Below are positions 7,431-16,225 of a stretch of 32,714 nucleotides of DNA, in pieces. How positions within the stretch are numbered: the stretch's first letter is position 1; every line of letters starts with the position of its first letter. The notes beneath the pieces were generated by a model. That model worked only from the letters and a program-made list of their open reading frames with translations, did no database searches and was not told the DNA's origin. The stretch is taken from the NCBI GenBank assembly GCA_002007405.1, contig JYIN01000001.1, positions 1 to 32,714 of the forward strand, in the 5' to 3' direction. Source of the stretch: Gammaproteobacteria bacterium Gsub. GTDB taxonomy: Bacteria > Pseudomonadota > Gammaproteobacteria > PS1 > Pseudothioglobaceae. A program made the translations under genes and the position numbers.

Positions 7431-7508
7431 AACTTTCCTCCCATAAATAAAGTACGATTGTACCATTTTTTAGCCCCTTGTATAGCAACTCAAATATAAA
7501 ATAAATTC

Positions 7509-8486
7509 TCAAATATTATCAAGAAACTTTTTTATTCTAAGAAGGGGTTGTTTGAGTTTTGCAATTAGGAACTTAAAAATATCACTGCGTTTTGCCACAA
7601 ATTTATTATCAATAGGAGGGTTTAAGAAGATTGATTCAAAGCGTTGAAAAATATTTGTGTCATTGACATATTGATTTTCAATATTATTAACAAAGACAGG
7701 GGCGGATAAATATTTTTGATACAAGGCATCATTGTTATCTACCTCAACAATATGTTTAATAACCGCATCAAAATTTTGATAGTTATGACAATTGATAAAC
7801 GCCTCGGGATTAAAATCTTTTGCTATTTCTTTATTGCCCCAATAAATTGGAATGCTGCCTGATAGAAATGCAAAAAAGATTTTTTCAGTGGTGTAGCCAG
7901 GATGGGAACTGTTTTCAAAAGCAATAGTAAATTTGTAACGACTTAAAAAATCCACTTTTTTATTTTTCCTACTGACCGTATAGCCCAGATTATTTAATAC
8001 CTCTCCACCCGAATCTATGGGTTTGTATTGTTGTAATTGGTGAAAAAAATCAATCCGCTCTTTGGCGTTTTTATTGGAGTAGAGAAAATTACAAAACAGA
8101 CGATTTTCTTGGGCTATTTTTTCTGCTTGTTGGGGTTTTTGTTTGAGGATTTTAAAATTGGGGTCTACTTTTTCTGAGCTGAGTTTGTAAAGCGGTAGAC
8201 GATAATTTTTCGATGTTACTGGATAGTCAAAACTAAAAGCATAATCACACTGCCTAAAATTAGGACGCACATTTTCTGAGGCGTAGAAAATTCGCGGACA
8301 ATGGTATTTTAAGAAACGATGTCCAAAACAAGAGTAAATTAAAAAATCAGGTTTATCCGATAATACCAAATCAAAACGCTTAGAAAGCAAAATAAAAAGC
8401 GCATTATTTCTAATTTCTTTTTCATTTTGCGGGTGCCAAAAATCGGTAAAATTTATTTTGACTTTAGGTTTTGGTAAGCGAGGCAT
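7509..8486 (-). CDS. GT10-family fucosyltransferase-like glycosyltransferase
   Basis: The C-terminal half carries the GT10 (alpha-1,3/1,4-fucosyltransferase) signature: FENSSHPGYTTEKIF, then GSIPIYWGN, IAKDFNPEAFIN. GT10 enzymes transfer fucose from GDP-fucose to GlcNAc-type acceptors, building Lewis-like structures; in some bacteria the family may use other sugars. The product is 325 residues from ATG 8486, which starts PRLPKPKVKINFTDFW, a normal GT10 beginning. A 44-residue upstream extension on the same frame is open but lies antisense to the neighbouring sulfotransferase and looks spurious. The basic C-terminus (residues 290 onward, rich in Lys/Leu/Phe) may touch the membrane. Start codons of this gene and the divergent sulfotransferase are only four bases apart. 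No GDP-fucose synthesis gene is in the window. Confidence 0.85.
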   Translation of the reverse strand: MPRLPKPKVKINFTDFWHPQNEKEIRNNALFILLSKRFDLVLSDKPDFLIYSCFGHRFLKYHCPRIFYASENVRPNFRQCDYAFSFDYPVTSKNYRLPLYKLSSEKVDPNFKILKQKPQQAEKIAQENRLFCNFLYSNKNAKERIDFFHQLQQYKPIDSGGEVLNNLGYTVSRKNKKVDFLSRYKFTIAFENSSHPGYTTEKIFFAFLSGSIPIYWGNKEIAKDFNPEAFINCHNYQNFDAVIKHIVEVDNNDALYQKYLSAPVFVNNIENQYVNDTNIFQRFESIFLNPPIDNKFVAKRSDIFKFLIAKLKQPLLRIKKFLDNI

Positions 8487-8490
8487 ATAT

Positions 8491-9300
8491 TTGATAAGTT
8501 TTAATCGAAAATTAAACGAAATTGGGCGTAGAATTAAACACAAATTCAAGCCAAATAACAGAAAAGTTGATTTTATCATTATTGGTACGCAAAAAGGTGG
8601 GACAACCGCATTAGACACTTATCTTCGGCAACAACACCGGCAAATTTGCATGGCAGATTATAAAGAATTACATTATTTTGATAACGATGATTTTTGGACT
8701 GATAATGCCCCTAATTATCGTTATTATCAAAATTTATTTAGTCCTAAAAAATCACATAAAATCATTGGTGAGACCACCCCAGTTTATCTGTATTGGAATC
8801 CAGCATTGCAACGCATTTATAACTACAATGCCCAATGCAAACTGATTGTTTTATTAAGAAACCCTATTGAACGAGCATATTCACATTGGAACATGAGCCG
8901 TGATAATAACAAAGAGCAGCTGCCTTTTTTACAAGCCCTAAAAGCTGAGTTAGAACGAGCTAAAAAACAAGCGCCCGAGCAATTAAGAACACACTCTTAC
9001 ATTGACAGAGGCCTGTATGTCAAACAATTACAAACCCTATGGCATTATTTTCCAAAAACCCAGACTTTGATTTTAAAAAGCGAAGATTTAAAACAAAATC
9101 CGCAACAAACTTTGAACAGGGTTTGTGATTTTTTGGGTGTTGAACGGATTGAAAACCTAACCCCCATTCAAGCAAATTCTAGAAGTTATCTACGCTCAAT
9201 AGATGCAGCGGAAAAACAATATTTATTAGATATTTTTACCCCAGAGATTAGAAAATTAGAAAAAACATTGGGCTGGGATTGTGCTAATTGGTTAATCTAA
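8491..9300 (+). CDS. PAPS-dependent sulfotransferase (Sulfotransfer_1-like, NDST-type)
   Basis: A basic N-terminus leads into VDFIIIGTQKGGTTALD, the 5'-phosphosulfate loop of heparan-sulfate-type sulfotransferases (about residues 26-42 of the 269-residue product). LLRNPIERAYSHWNM near 120-133 is the 3'-phosphate site, and SYIDRGLYVKQLQ and ILKSEDL follow as in that family. It would transfer sulfate from PAPS to a sugar of the surface glycan. No ATG is available upstream of the conserved loop. TTG 8491 is chosen because GAGG lies seven bases upstream; TTG 8458 is the alternative and would overlap the divergent GT10 gene. It ends six bases from the end of the opposing GT2 gene. Confidence 0.88.
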   Translation: MISFNRKLNEIGRRIKHKFKPNNRKVDFIIIGTQKGGTTALDTYLRQQHRQICMADYKELHYFDNDDFWTDNAPNYRYYQNLFSPKKSHKIIGETTPVYLYWNPALQRIYNYNAQCKLIVLLRNPIERAYSHWNMSRDNNKEQLPFLQALKAELERAKKQAPEQLRTHSYIDRGLYVKQLQTLWHYFPKTQTLILKSEDLKQNPQQTLNRVCDFLGVERIENLTPIQANSRSYLRSIDAAEKQYLLDIFTPEIRKLEKTLGWDCANWLI

Positions 9301-9306
9301 AAAGAG

Positions 9307-10296
9307 TTATTTTTTAGTATCCTTTAAGATAAAATCGTTGTAATCAACACTATTATTGGCAACCCCGCGCCAATGTTTAAATAGAAAAAGATAAGTTTTA
9401 ACGATCGTCTTTAGGGTTTGCCACTGCCACGGATAAAAACTTAATAAAAATTTAACATAGCCTAATTGTCCGTATAAATAAGCAATGACATTAATAAATT
9501 GATGTTGGTAAATACACTGATGCCAGCAAATAAATTGGTAAATAATTTGCATTTTTACTAACTGGGTATTGTTGCAACTCACCTCTTCGCCTTGGTGGTG
9601 TATCAATTTAAAATCAGGCAGGTATCGCAGCGCGCCTCTGCCATAATATTGATAAACTTGGTAAGACAATATGGCATCCTCGGCACAAGACCAAAGAATA
9701 AAATTGGCGTTAAACGAAAAATGCTCAAAAACGACCTTTCTAAACGCCATATGGCAGCCTTGTATCCACTCGACATCACACGGTTTTTTGCAGACCCGAA
9801 CGCCGTGGGTGTTCGTACCAGACCTCAATATGCGCATATTAATGCCGTCATACAATAATAATATATTGATTATTTTATGAAACCACCAATAGGTTTTTTT
9901 AAGCAAACGAATAAGATAATTATTGATATTGGGTGCAGACGGATAAATAATTTGACCAGTTAAACCCATTACTGATGCGTTGTTGGTAAAATATCGTTGG
10001 GCAACTTCTACATAATCGCAGCTCAGCTCGGTATCATCATCAATAAAAAATAACACCTCGCCACTGGCATGTTCAATACCTTTATTCCTAGCCTGTGCTG
10101 CTGATTTAATGGGGTGAAAATAAAGCCGAATATTAAGCGTGGTAAATGTTGAAACCAGGCGTTTAGTACTATCAATATCACCTTGTTCAACAATGATAAT
10201 TTCATCAAAGCCTTGTGTAAGTTTGTAAATTGAATCCAAACAAAGCCCTAAATCTTTACGGCGGTTTAAGGTTGGAATAATGAGCGAAGTCTTCAC
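9307..10296 (-). CDS. GT2-family glycosyltransferase
   Basis: The 329-residue product is a GT-A fold glycosyltransferase. It has SLIIPTLNR at 4-12, the nucleotide-sugar region with QARNKGI at 68-74, the metal-binding FFIDDDTEL (DDD at 86-88) and a CAEDAILSYQ catalytic-base stretch. It is a close paralogue of the genes at 12339 and 13322 (shared FDEIIIVEQGD and C-terminal DYNDFI-type ending). Donor and acceptor cannot be inferred. Its ATG overlaps the stop of the upstream sulfotransferase gene (ATGA), so the two are translationally coupled. It would act at the cytoplasmic face of the membrane in glycan assembly. Confidence 0.88.
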   Translation of the reverse strand: MKTSLIIPTLNRRKDLGLCLDSIYKLTQGFDEIIIVEQGDIDSTKRLVSTFTTLNIRLYFHPIKSAAQARNKGIEHASGEVLFFIDDDTELSCDYVEVAQRYFTNNASVMGLTGQIIYPSAPNINNYLIRLLKKTYWWFHKIINILLLYDGINMRILRSGTNTHGVRVCKKPCDVEWIQGCHMAFRKVVFEHFSFNANFILWSCAEDAILSYQVYQYYGRGALRYLPDFKLIHHQGEEVSCNNTQLVKMQIIYQFICWHQCIYQHQFINVIAYLYGQLGYVKFLLSFYPWQWQTLKTIVKTYLFLFKHWRGVANNSVDYNDFILKDTKK

Positions 10297-11222
10297 AAAT
10301 AGTGGTATTTTTTTAATTTTTGGGCATCCAAATTAAATTCTTTTGCAAAATCAACATTTTTAATATTCAATAATGCTGCTATTTCTTCTTTTTTTTGTAA
10401 ATCTGGCATGTGGTGTGCTACTGCTCTTTGAATTTTTAATTCTCTTAGCCATTTGATCAATAATAGTTTGCGTAATAAAAAACGCAACGGACGCGGGTAA
10501 AAGTACAGAGAATGGTTAATAAAATGCTCTAAAGTGATGGGGTGTGAATATTTGCTGTTTTTGCTAGATTTTTTTATATTGGTTTTTGGTAATAAATAAG
10601 AGGTGGGCAACACTAAGTTTAAATATTGACTTAACTGTTGTAAATAATGCTCGGGGTCGTATTTAATGTCTTCAAATAATAAAATTGTGAGCTGCGGAAA
10701 ATTTTTTTTTAAGATGGATAAATACACCTCCAAAAAATACATTTGGTAACATGGTGCATGCGGATTTTTAGTCAATTCTACAATAAATTTATCCCAAGTG
10801 TTTCTTTTTTTATCAGCAAAGAAACGCCAATAATAATCTTCAACAAAATGTGAAAACAAATAATCAACTGGACATCTGATTGAAGTCAGCACGCTTAAAT
10901 CATCGTTAATAAATAATTGGCGTAAATTGCTAAAAATAACCTCAAAATTGCTAATAAATGAAACGCTGATATTTTCTTCGCTGATGATGTTTGTTTTCTT
11001 CTCATCTAAAAATGGTTGCAGACTTTGTCTGAGTTGTTGGATTTTTTCTACACTCAATAGCTCATCTTTTATTTGGAAAAAGACTGGGTTAAATTGGTTG
11101 TATTGATAGGCTTTGCCCAAAAAATAGACTTTATTTTGCTGGTGCAGGGGTAAAAAAACATTGTTTTGCAAACTGGTTGTTGCGGTCTTTGGCAGTCCAA
11201 TATGCAGTAGAATCTTATACAT
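10293..11222 (-). CDS. Sulfotransferase-family protein
   Basis: The 309-residue product begins with HIGLPKTATTSLQ at residues 7-19, the 5'-phosphosulfate-binding loop of sulfotransferases. SIRCPVDYLFSHF at 114-126 has the position of the 3'-phosphate site but lacks the usual Arg-(Asn/Asp)-Pro order, with Cys-Pro-Val instead. The rest is divergent, so it belongs to a different subfamily from the other two sulfotransferases here. Its coding strand contains a run of nine A (10702-10710). It diverges from the WecA-like gene by 51 bases and is coupled by a 4-base overlap to the following GT2 gene, implying that the two products work on the same glycan. Confidence 0.78.
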   Translation of the reverse strand: MYKILLHIGLPKTATTSLQNNVFLPLHQQNKVYFLGKAYQYNQFNPVFFQIKDELLSVEKIQQLRQSLQPFLDEKKTNIISEENISVSFISNFEVIFSNLRQLFINDDLSVLTSIRCPVDYLFSHFVEDYYWRFFADKKRNTWDKFIVELTKNPHAPCYQMYFLEVYLSILKKNFPQLTILLFEDIKYDPEHYLQQLSQYLNLVLPTSYLLPKTNIKKSSKNSKYSHPITLEHFINHSLYFYPRPLRFLLRKLLLIKWLRELKIQRAVAHHMPDLQKKEEIAALLNIKNVDFAKEFNLDAQKLKKYHYL

Positions 11223-11273
11223 AAGTCTGGTGTTTGGGTAAAATGGGCGCTTGTTTTTTGTCTTTAATTTATT

Positions 11274-12323
11274 TTGCTCACTCTGCTTTTATTGGTTTTC
11301 TTTATTTCTACACTCATCAGTTGGTTGTTAATTAAATTCGTCCCCTGCCCCAATAAGCCAGTGCTTGGGGTGCAAAATATACACCAAAAAAATACCTTGA
11401 GGATTGCTGGCATCGCCATTATATCAGCATTGTATGTTGGGGTGTTAATCACCCGTCAAGACCAAAATTTATCATTGCTATTAGCATTGTCGCCAGTATT
11501 TTTAATCGGCATTACTGAAGATATTACCCAAAAAATCCCCAGCATATATCGCCTGTTATCGGCCTTTTTATCCGCCTTTATAGCCCTTAGCATTTTAGGT
11601 GTTGAGTTAAACCATATCAACTGGCCATGGTTTGACCAAACAATTTTAAGCATTGGTCCAATCGCAATCCTCTTTAGCGTATTTATGATAGCTGGCATCT
11701 CCCATGCGGCTAATGTGATTGATGGCGCTAATGGTCTTTTACTCGGACACAGTATTCTGGCTGCTGCTATTTTTCTAACAGTGGCTTATCAAGTGAATGA
11801 TTTACTCATTATTAACGCCAATCTTATCTTTATTTTCAGCCTACTGGGTGTGTTTGTTTTTAATTTTCCGCATGGCAGAATATTTGTTGGTGATGGAGGT
11901 GCTTATATCATTGGCGCTTTTTTAGCCATCATTGCCCTGTCTCTAGTTGCTAAGCATCATGAAGTATCGCCATGGTTTCCTTTGGCAGTTATGATCTACC
12001 CAGTGTTTGAGGCACTTTTTAGTTTATATAGACGCAGCGTTAGTCGCCATTATCGCTTAGACCAGGCAGACAGGCGCCATTTGCATTCGTTATTGTATCG
12101 CCGCTTGCTCAATAACCATTTTAAATATTTATCTGTAAAGTTCGGTAGAAATGCTGCCACCTCAATATTGATTTGGCTATTCACTGCACCTTTTATGTTG
12201 GTAACACTACTGGCTTGGCAACAACATTTATTGATGATCACAACTGCCTTGGTATTTTGTGTATGCTACTTATTTGTTTATTTTGCTATTGTTCGTTTTA
12301 AAAATCGCTGGGGAAAATTTTAA
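11274..12323 (+). CDS. WecA/MraY-family polyprenyl-phosphate sugar-1-phosphate transferase
   Basis: A 349-residue polytopic membrane protein with about ten hydrophobic segments and the family's cytoplasmic motifs: NVIDGANGL, NFPHGRIFVGDGGAYIIG and the DRRHLHSLLYRR loop near 265-275 that resembles the HIHH region of WecA. Such enzymes start surface-glycan synthesis by moving a sugar-1-phosphate, usually a HexNAc-phosphate, from a UDP-sugar onto undecaprenyl phosphate. The start is TTG 11274: an in-frame stop at 11265-11267 excludes a longer form, and the first membrane helix begins right here. No ribosome site is visible. It heads the six-gene plus-strand glycan operon, which supports an initiating role. 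MraY itself is less likely because the gene lies outside a murein cluster. Confidence 0.87.
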   Translation: MLTLLLLVFFISTLISWLLIKFVPCPNKPVLGVQNIHQKNTLRIAGIAIISALYVGVLITRQDQNLSLLLALSPVFLIGITEDITQKIPSIYRLLSAFLSAFIALSILGVELNHINWPWFDQTILSIGPIAILFSVFMIAGISHAANVIDGANGLLLGHSILAAAIFLTVAYQVNDLLIINANLIFIFSLLGVFVFNFPHGRIFVGDGGAYIIGAFLAIIALSLVAKHHEVSPWFPLAVMIYPVFEALFSLYRRSVSRHYRLDQADRRHLHSLLYRRLLNNHFKYLSVKFGRNAATSILIWLFTAPFMLVTLLAWQQHLLMITTALVFCVCYLFVYFAIVRFKNRWGKF

Positions 12324-12338
12324 AAACCATGCCGACTT

Positions 12339-13313
12339 ATGTCAAAAAAACCAAACAAAGCAAACACAACCAGCCTAATCATTCCTACTTTAGATCGCAC
12401 CCATGATTTGAGGCGTTGCCTAACATCCATTTGTCAATTAAACCAACAATTTGATGAAATTATTATCATTGAACAAGGGGATGTACATAAAACTAAGGAG
12501 ATGATTGCCCAATTTGATGGCTTAAATATCTGGGTATATTTTCACCCTACAAAATCATTAACCCAAGCACGAAATCTAGGTCTTAAACAAGTACGAGGCG
12601 AATTTATTTTCTTTATTGATGACGACACTGAGCTAGATCAAGATTACCTCAAAGTTGGCTTAGATTATTTTGAGCAACATCCTAAAGTAATGGGTATAAC
12701 TGGACCTTTGTCTCAAGATATGTGTATTTTTGATCGGTCTTGGAAATTAAAGATTTATCAAACACTATTTTTACTAAATGGTCACAGTTTTAATATATCA
12801 CGGTCGGGGTATTATCAAAATAATTGGGGCAAAGTCAAAAATCAGGCAGTGCAATGGTTGGCGGGGTGTAGTATGGCATATCGTCGCCAAGTATTCACCC
12901 AGGGGTTTAACTTTAACGAAAATTTTATCGCTTGGTCATCAGGCGAAGATATTATGTTTAGTTATCAAATTTATAAATTTTATGGCAAGGGTGCGCTGAT
13001 GTATGTGCCTGAATTTTATCTGCAACACCATGAAAATGAAAAACACAACCTAACACAAACAAACTTACTCAAAATGCGAATAATCTATCATTTTATTTTT
13101 TGGAAAAAAGAAGTGCATCAAGGCTCGTTTTTTAATTTTATCTGCTATCTGCACAGCCAAATTGGCTTATTTTTATTTGAACTCTACCCCAAACGCAGGA
13201 TGCTGACAACACTAAAAACCCTATTAAAATCCTATGGTTATTTATTAAGGCACCATAGGAAAATACACAATAATCAAATTGACTATAATCAATTTATTTT
13301 ATCCAATCATTAA
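12339..13313 (+). CDS. GT2-family glycosyltransferase
   Basis: The 324-residue GT-A glycosyltransferase has SLIIPTLDR at 12-20, QARNLGL at 76-82 and FFIDDDTEL at 91-99 (DDD 94-96), with GEDIMFSYQ later as the probable catalytic-base region. It is a tandem paralogue of the next gene; an 87-base stretch coding for residues near 20-48 is identical at DNA level between them, while the rest has diverged. It follows the WecA-like gene by 15 bases. It probably adds one sugar to the lipid-linked chain; specificity unknown. Confidence 0.9.
   Translation: MSKKPNKANTTSLIIPTLDRTHDLRRCLTSICQLNQQFDEIIIIEQGDVHKTKEMIAQFDGLNIWVYFHPTKSLTQARNLGLKQVRGEFIFFIDDDTELDQDYLKVGLDYFEQHPKVMGITGPLSQDMCIFDRSWKLKIYQTLFLLNGHSFNISRSGYYQNNWGKVKNQAVQWLAGCSMAYRRQVFTQGFNFNENFIAWSSGEDIMFSYQIYKFYGKGALMYVPEFYLQHHENEKHNLTQTNLLKMRIIYHFIFWKKEVHQGSFFNFICYLHSQIGLFLFELYPKRRMLTTLKTLLKSYGYLLRHHRKIHNNQIDYNQFILSNH
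12396..12482 (+). repeat. 87-bp exact repeat, copy 1 (in GT2 gene)
   Basis: This stretch is identical base for base to 13355-13441 in the following paralogue, and sequence diverges immediately on both sides. Exact identity limited to one block inside otherwise diverged paralogues suggests recent gene conversion. Confidence 0.95.
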
Positions 13314-13321
13314 TATCTAAT

Positions 13322-14281
13322 ATGGTTAGTAGTTTAATTATCCCAACTCTAAACCGCACCCATGATTTGAGGCGTTGCCTAACATCCATTTGTCAATTAA
13401 ACCAACAATTTGATGAAATTATTATCATTGAACAAGGGGATATTGACAAAACCAAACAGTTGGTTGCCATATTTAAACAATTAAATATCAACTTGTATTT
13501 TTATTCAATAAAGTCAGCAGCCCAAGCTAGGAATAAAGGCATTGATAAAGCGCGTGGTAAGTTTTTATTTTTTATTGATGATGATACCCAATTATTTGAT
13601 AAAAACTATATAAATACAGCGCTTGATTATTTTAAAAAACATCCAAAAGTTGTGGCACTGACGGGGAAAATACTGATAGATAAAAAGAATTATCAACAAA
13701 ATATATGGGCACGGTTTTATCACCGCTTGTTTTTATTAAACGGGGCAAATATTAATATTCGGCGCTCAGGTACTCATAACGATGGCTGGTTTAGCGATAA
13801 AATCCAAAATGCACAATGGCTATTTGGTGGTCATATGGTTTGTAGAGATTTGGTATTTAAACAAGGATTTAGGTTTAATAAAAATTTTATTCGACGCTCA
13901 GATTATGAAGATGCAATATTTGGTTACCAACTTTATAAATTTTATGGTGAGGGTGCCTTGGTTTATCTGCCGACTTTTAAGCTCAAACATTTTGATGCAA
14001 ATGAGATGGTTAGCACTTATGCTGATGCGATCAAAATGCAGGTTGTATATCAGTTTATTTTCTGGCAACAAACTGTATCCCGGCATTCATTATTTGATTT
14101 AATTTGTTATTGTTATGCTCAAATTGGTATTGTTTTAATTGAGATTTTCCATCCAGAACGGGGGAAAAATCGCTGGTTAAAATTTAAGGTTTTTGTAAAA
14201 TCTTATATTTATATTTTAAAAAATCATCAAAAAATAGCCAATAACAGCATTGACTACAATCGATTTATCACCCATGGCTGA
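13322..14281 (+). CDS. GT2-family glycosyltransferase (tandem paralogue)
   Basis: The 319-residue product has SLIIPTLNR at 4-12, QARNKGI at 68-74, FFIDDDTQL at 83-91 (DDD 86-88) and YEDAIFGYQLYKFYG. It resembles both the preceding gene and the minus-strand GT2 at 9307-10296: the QARNKGI motif is shared with the latter, the 87-base exact block with the former, giving a mosaic look. It starts eight bases after its neighbour and overlaps the next gene by eight. Donor and linkage unknown. Confidence 0.9.
   Translation: MVSSLIIPTLNRTHDLRRCLTSICQLNQQFDEIIIIEQGDIDKTKQLVAIFKQLNINLYFYSIKSAAQARNKGIDKARGKFLFFIDDDTQLFDKNYINTALDYFKKHPKVVALTGKILIDKKNYQQNIWARFYHRLFLLNGANINIRRSGTHNDGWFSDKIQNAQWLFGGHMVCRDLVFKQGFRFNKNFIRRSDYEDAIFGYQLYKFYGEGALVYLPTFKLKHFDANEMVSTYADAIKMQVVYQFIFWQQTVSRHSLFDLICYCYAQIGIVLIEIFHPERGKNRWLKFKVFVKSYIYILKNHQKIANNSIDYNRFITHG
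13355..13441 (+). repeat. 87-bp exact repeat, copy 2 (in GT2 gene)
   Basis: Second copy of the block at 12396-12482, 959 bases downstream and in the same orientation. Recombination between the copies would fuse the two glycosyltransferase genes in frame. Confidence 0.95.
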
Positions 14282-15233
14282 CACACTCATCTCAGTTGTG
14301 ATGCCAGTTTATAACGCCCAAAAATTTCTAGCTGAGGCGATTGAGTCTATCCTGCACCAAACTTACCCGCACTTTGAATTTATCATTATCAACGATGGCT
14401 CAACGGATGAGAGTACGGATATTATTCAGCAATATGCCCAGCAAGACAAGCGGATTTTTGTTATCTCTCAAGAAAATAGAGGTATTGCCGAGGCACTAAA
14501 TAATGGCATTAGGAACAGTAAAGGGCAATATATTGCCAGAATGGATGCCGATGATATATCATTGCAGGAGCGGCTAATCACGCAGTTATCGTTTCTGGAA
14601 AAACATCCAAATATTGATGTGTTGGGTTGCGATTTTCTCATCATTGATAAACACGGAAAGACAACCCAAAAAGTTACCACTGCTAAAACGCCACAAGATA
14701 TTGCCATCACCTTATGTACGCAGATACCATTTACCCATTCAACTGTGATGATGCGTCGACAAATATTTGAGCGTTTTGCCTATGAAAATACCCCTTGCGA
14801 GGATTATTGGCTATTTGCCCAATGTTTTCATCAGGGTAATTTTGCAAACAGCAACCAAACTTTATTTAAATATCGCCAAGATTACGGACATTCTCTAAGC
14901 GATACAAAAAGGCTTGAAATGCGTACCTACAATAAAACAGTTGGGAGATATTTTTTTAACAAAAACCAAGCCTATCTTAAAAAAATCATCAATTCTAAAC
15001 ATTTGAGCAAACATTTTATCGATGTATTGGCGGTCATGTTTGCACATGGCTATATTAAATTCAGCCTATTTTATTTGTCCAAAACACCAAAATATTGGGT
15101 ATCTTTTTCTTTTCTAACAGTGCGTTATCGTCTTGCCACTATGATGTATTATTTAAAATACAATAAAAAATACTATGCTTTGTATCGGCTGGTTAATTTT
15201 ATTAAAAAAATATTGATGATCAACAAAACATGA
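14274..15233 (+). CDS. GT2-family glycosyltransferase (WaaE/SpsA type)
   Basis: The 319-residue product shows the classical GT2 pattern: ISVVMPVYNAQKFLAEAI at 6-23, FIIINDGSTDES at 36-47, GIAEALNNGI and RMDADDI at 89-95 (the DxD-type metal site), then ITQLSFLEKHP. The C-terminal 60 residues are hydrophobic and basic. It belongs to a different GT2 branch from the three IIPTLNR paralogues. ATG 14274 is chosen over TTG 14250; it overlaps the end of the preceding gene by eight bases, and the conserved beta-strand starts right after it. Its own stop overlaps the next start (ATGA), so it is translationally coupled within the operon. Confidence 0.9.
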   Translation: MADTLISVVMPVYNAQKFLAEAIESILHQTYPHFEFIIINDGSTDESTDIIQQYAQQDKRIFVISQENRGIAEALNNGIRNSKGQYIARMDADDISLQERLITQLSFLEKHPNIDVLGCDFLIIDKHGKTTQKVTTAKTPQDIAITLCTQIPFTHSTVMMRRQIFERFAYENTPCEDYWLFAQCFHQGNFANSNQTLFKYRQDYGHSLSDTKRLEMRTYNKTVGRYFFNKNQAYLKKIINSKHLSKHFIDVLAVMFAHGYIKFSLFYLSKTPKYWVSFSFLTVRYRLATMMYYLKYNKKYYALYRLVNFIKKILMINKT

Positions 15234-16219
15234 AAATTTTAATGGTTGCCAACAATGATATAAAAACCATGGGTGGTATTGAGACCCATATCCGCCAATT
15301 ATCAACAGAATTAAAAAAGAATTCCCAAGTTACGGTGGCGCATCTGTTCCCAAGTCGGCGGTTTTTGGGGTTAAAAAAAATACCAAAAGTAGCCGATTTT
15401 AATAAAATCTCAAGCAATTTTGATGTGTTACATTTTCATGGGTTTAGTGCTGTTTTTGTCATCCTTTTGGCTTTTTTTGCCAAAAAACAAAACCAAGTTA
15501 GATGGGTTTATACCCCACATATGCACCCATTTAATAAACATCGGCGGGCTTTTTTGGCAAAATTATTTTTCCATATATTAACCAAACATGTGCTTAAAAA
15601 AATTGACAAAATCATTGTTTTATCAAACCATGAGAAGGGTTTCTTTTTAGATTTTCTAAATATTGATAAGATTGCCTTAATTCCCAACGGCATTGAATCG
15701 GTGAATCAAAATATATTGGCAAAAAAAATGAGAAAACATTTTTTATTTATTGGGCGTTATGAGTATAACAAAAGACCATGGATTATTGAAAAAATTGCCC
15801 CACTTTTCCCACAATACCACTTTGTTTTTGTTACCAATAAACAAAATTTAGTTGCAAAAGACAACATTATTTATCACTACAATATCAGTGATTCGGCAAT
15901 TAACGCACTTTACAGCAGCAGTCTTGCCACGATTATCCCCTCTAAATATGAAGCATTTAGCATGGTGGCACTGGAGTCACTAGCGGCTGGGACTCCGATT
16001 ATTATTACTCAGAATGTGCAAATTAAAGAATACCTTACTCCCAATGTTATGGTTTTGATTGAAGAAAAGAACACCCAACAAAATCTCATCTATGCCATTC
16101 AAAAAATAATCAACACCAAGGACAGTCTATTTTATCAATCTTGCCAGGATTCGGTGCAAATTGCCAAACAATTTCTTTGGTCTAATATTGCAAAACAAAC
16201 ACTAAATCATTATCAATAA
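15230..16219 (+). CDS. GT4-family (GT-B fold) glycosyltransferase
   Basis: The 329-residue product has the N-terminal MGGIETHIRQL typical of GT4 retaining glycosyltransferases and, in the C-terminal Rossmann domain, LFIGRYEYNKRP and PSKYEAFSMVALESLAAGTP, whose Glu-X7-Glu motif binds the nucleotide sugar. A hydrophobic segment at about 74-84 may contact the membrane. It is the only GT-B enzyme of the glycan island. It is coupled by ATGA to the upstream GT2 gene and is followed by another GT2 gene after six bases. Confidence 0.92.
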   Translation: MKILMVANNDIKTMGGIETHIRQLSTELKKNSQVTVAHLFPSRRFLGLKKIPKVADFNKISSNFDVLHFHGFSAVFVILLAFFAKKQNQVRWVYTPHMHPFNKHRRAFLAKLFFHILTKHVLKKIDKIIVLSNHEKGFFLDFLNIDKIALIPNGIESVNQNILAKKMRKHFLFIGRYEYNKRPWIIEKIAPLFPQYHFVFVTNKQNLVAKDNIIYHYNISDSAINALYSSSLATIIPSKYEAFSMVALESLAAGTPIIITQNVQIKEYLTPNVMVLIEEKNTQQNLIYAIQKIINTKDSLFYQSCQDSVQIAKQFLWSNIAKQTLNHYQ

Positions 16220-16225
16220 ACCAAT

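Noticed and set aside
8487-8618. 44-residue N-terminal extension of the GT10 gene
   Set aside because: It is antisense to the conserved PAPS-binding region of the sulfotransferase gene and is not GT10-like.
10702-10710. A9 run in the sulfotransferase gene at 10293-11222 as a phase-variation tract
   Set aside because: Runs of eight or nine A/T are frequent in this AT-rich window (also near 15375 and 15720), so it is weak evidence by itself.
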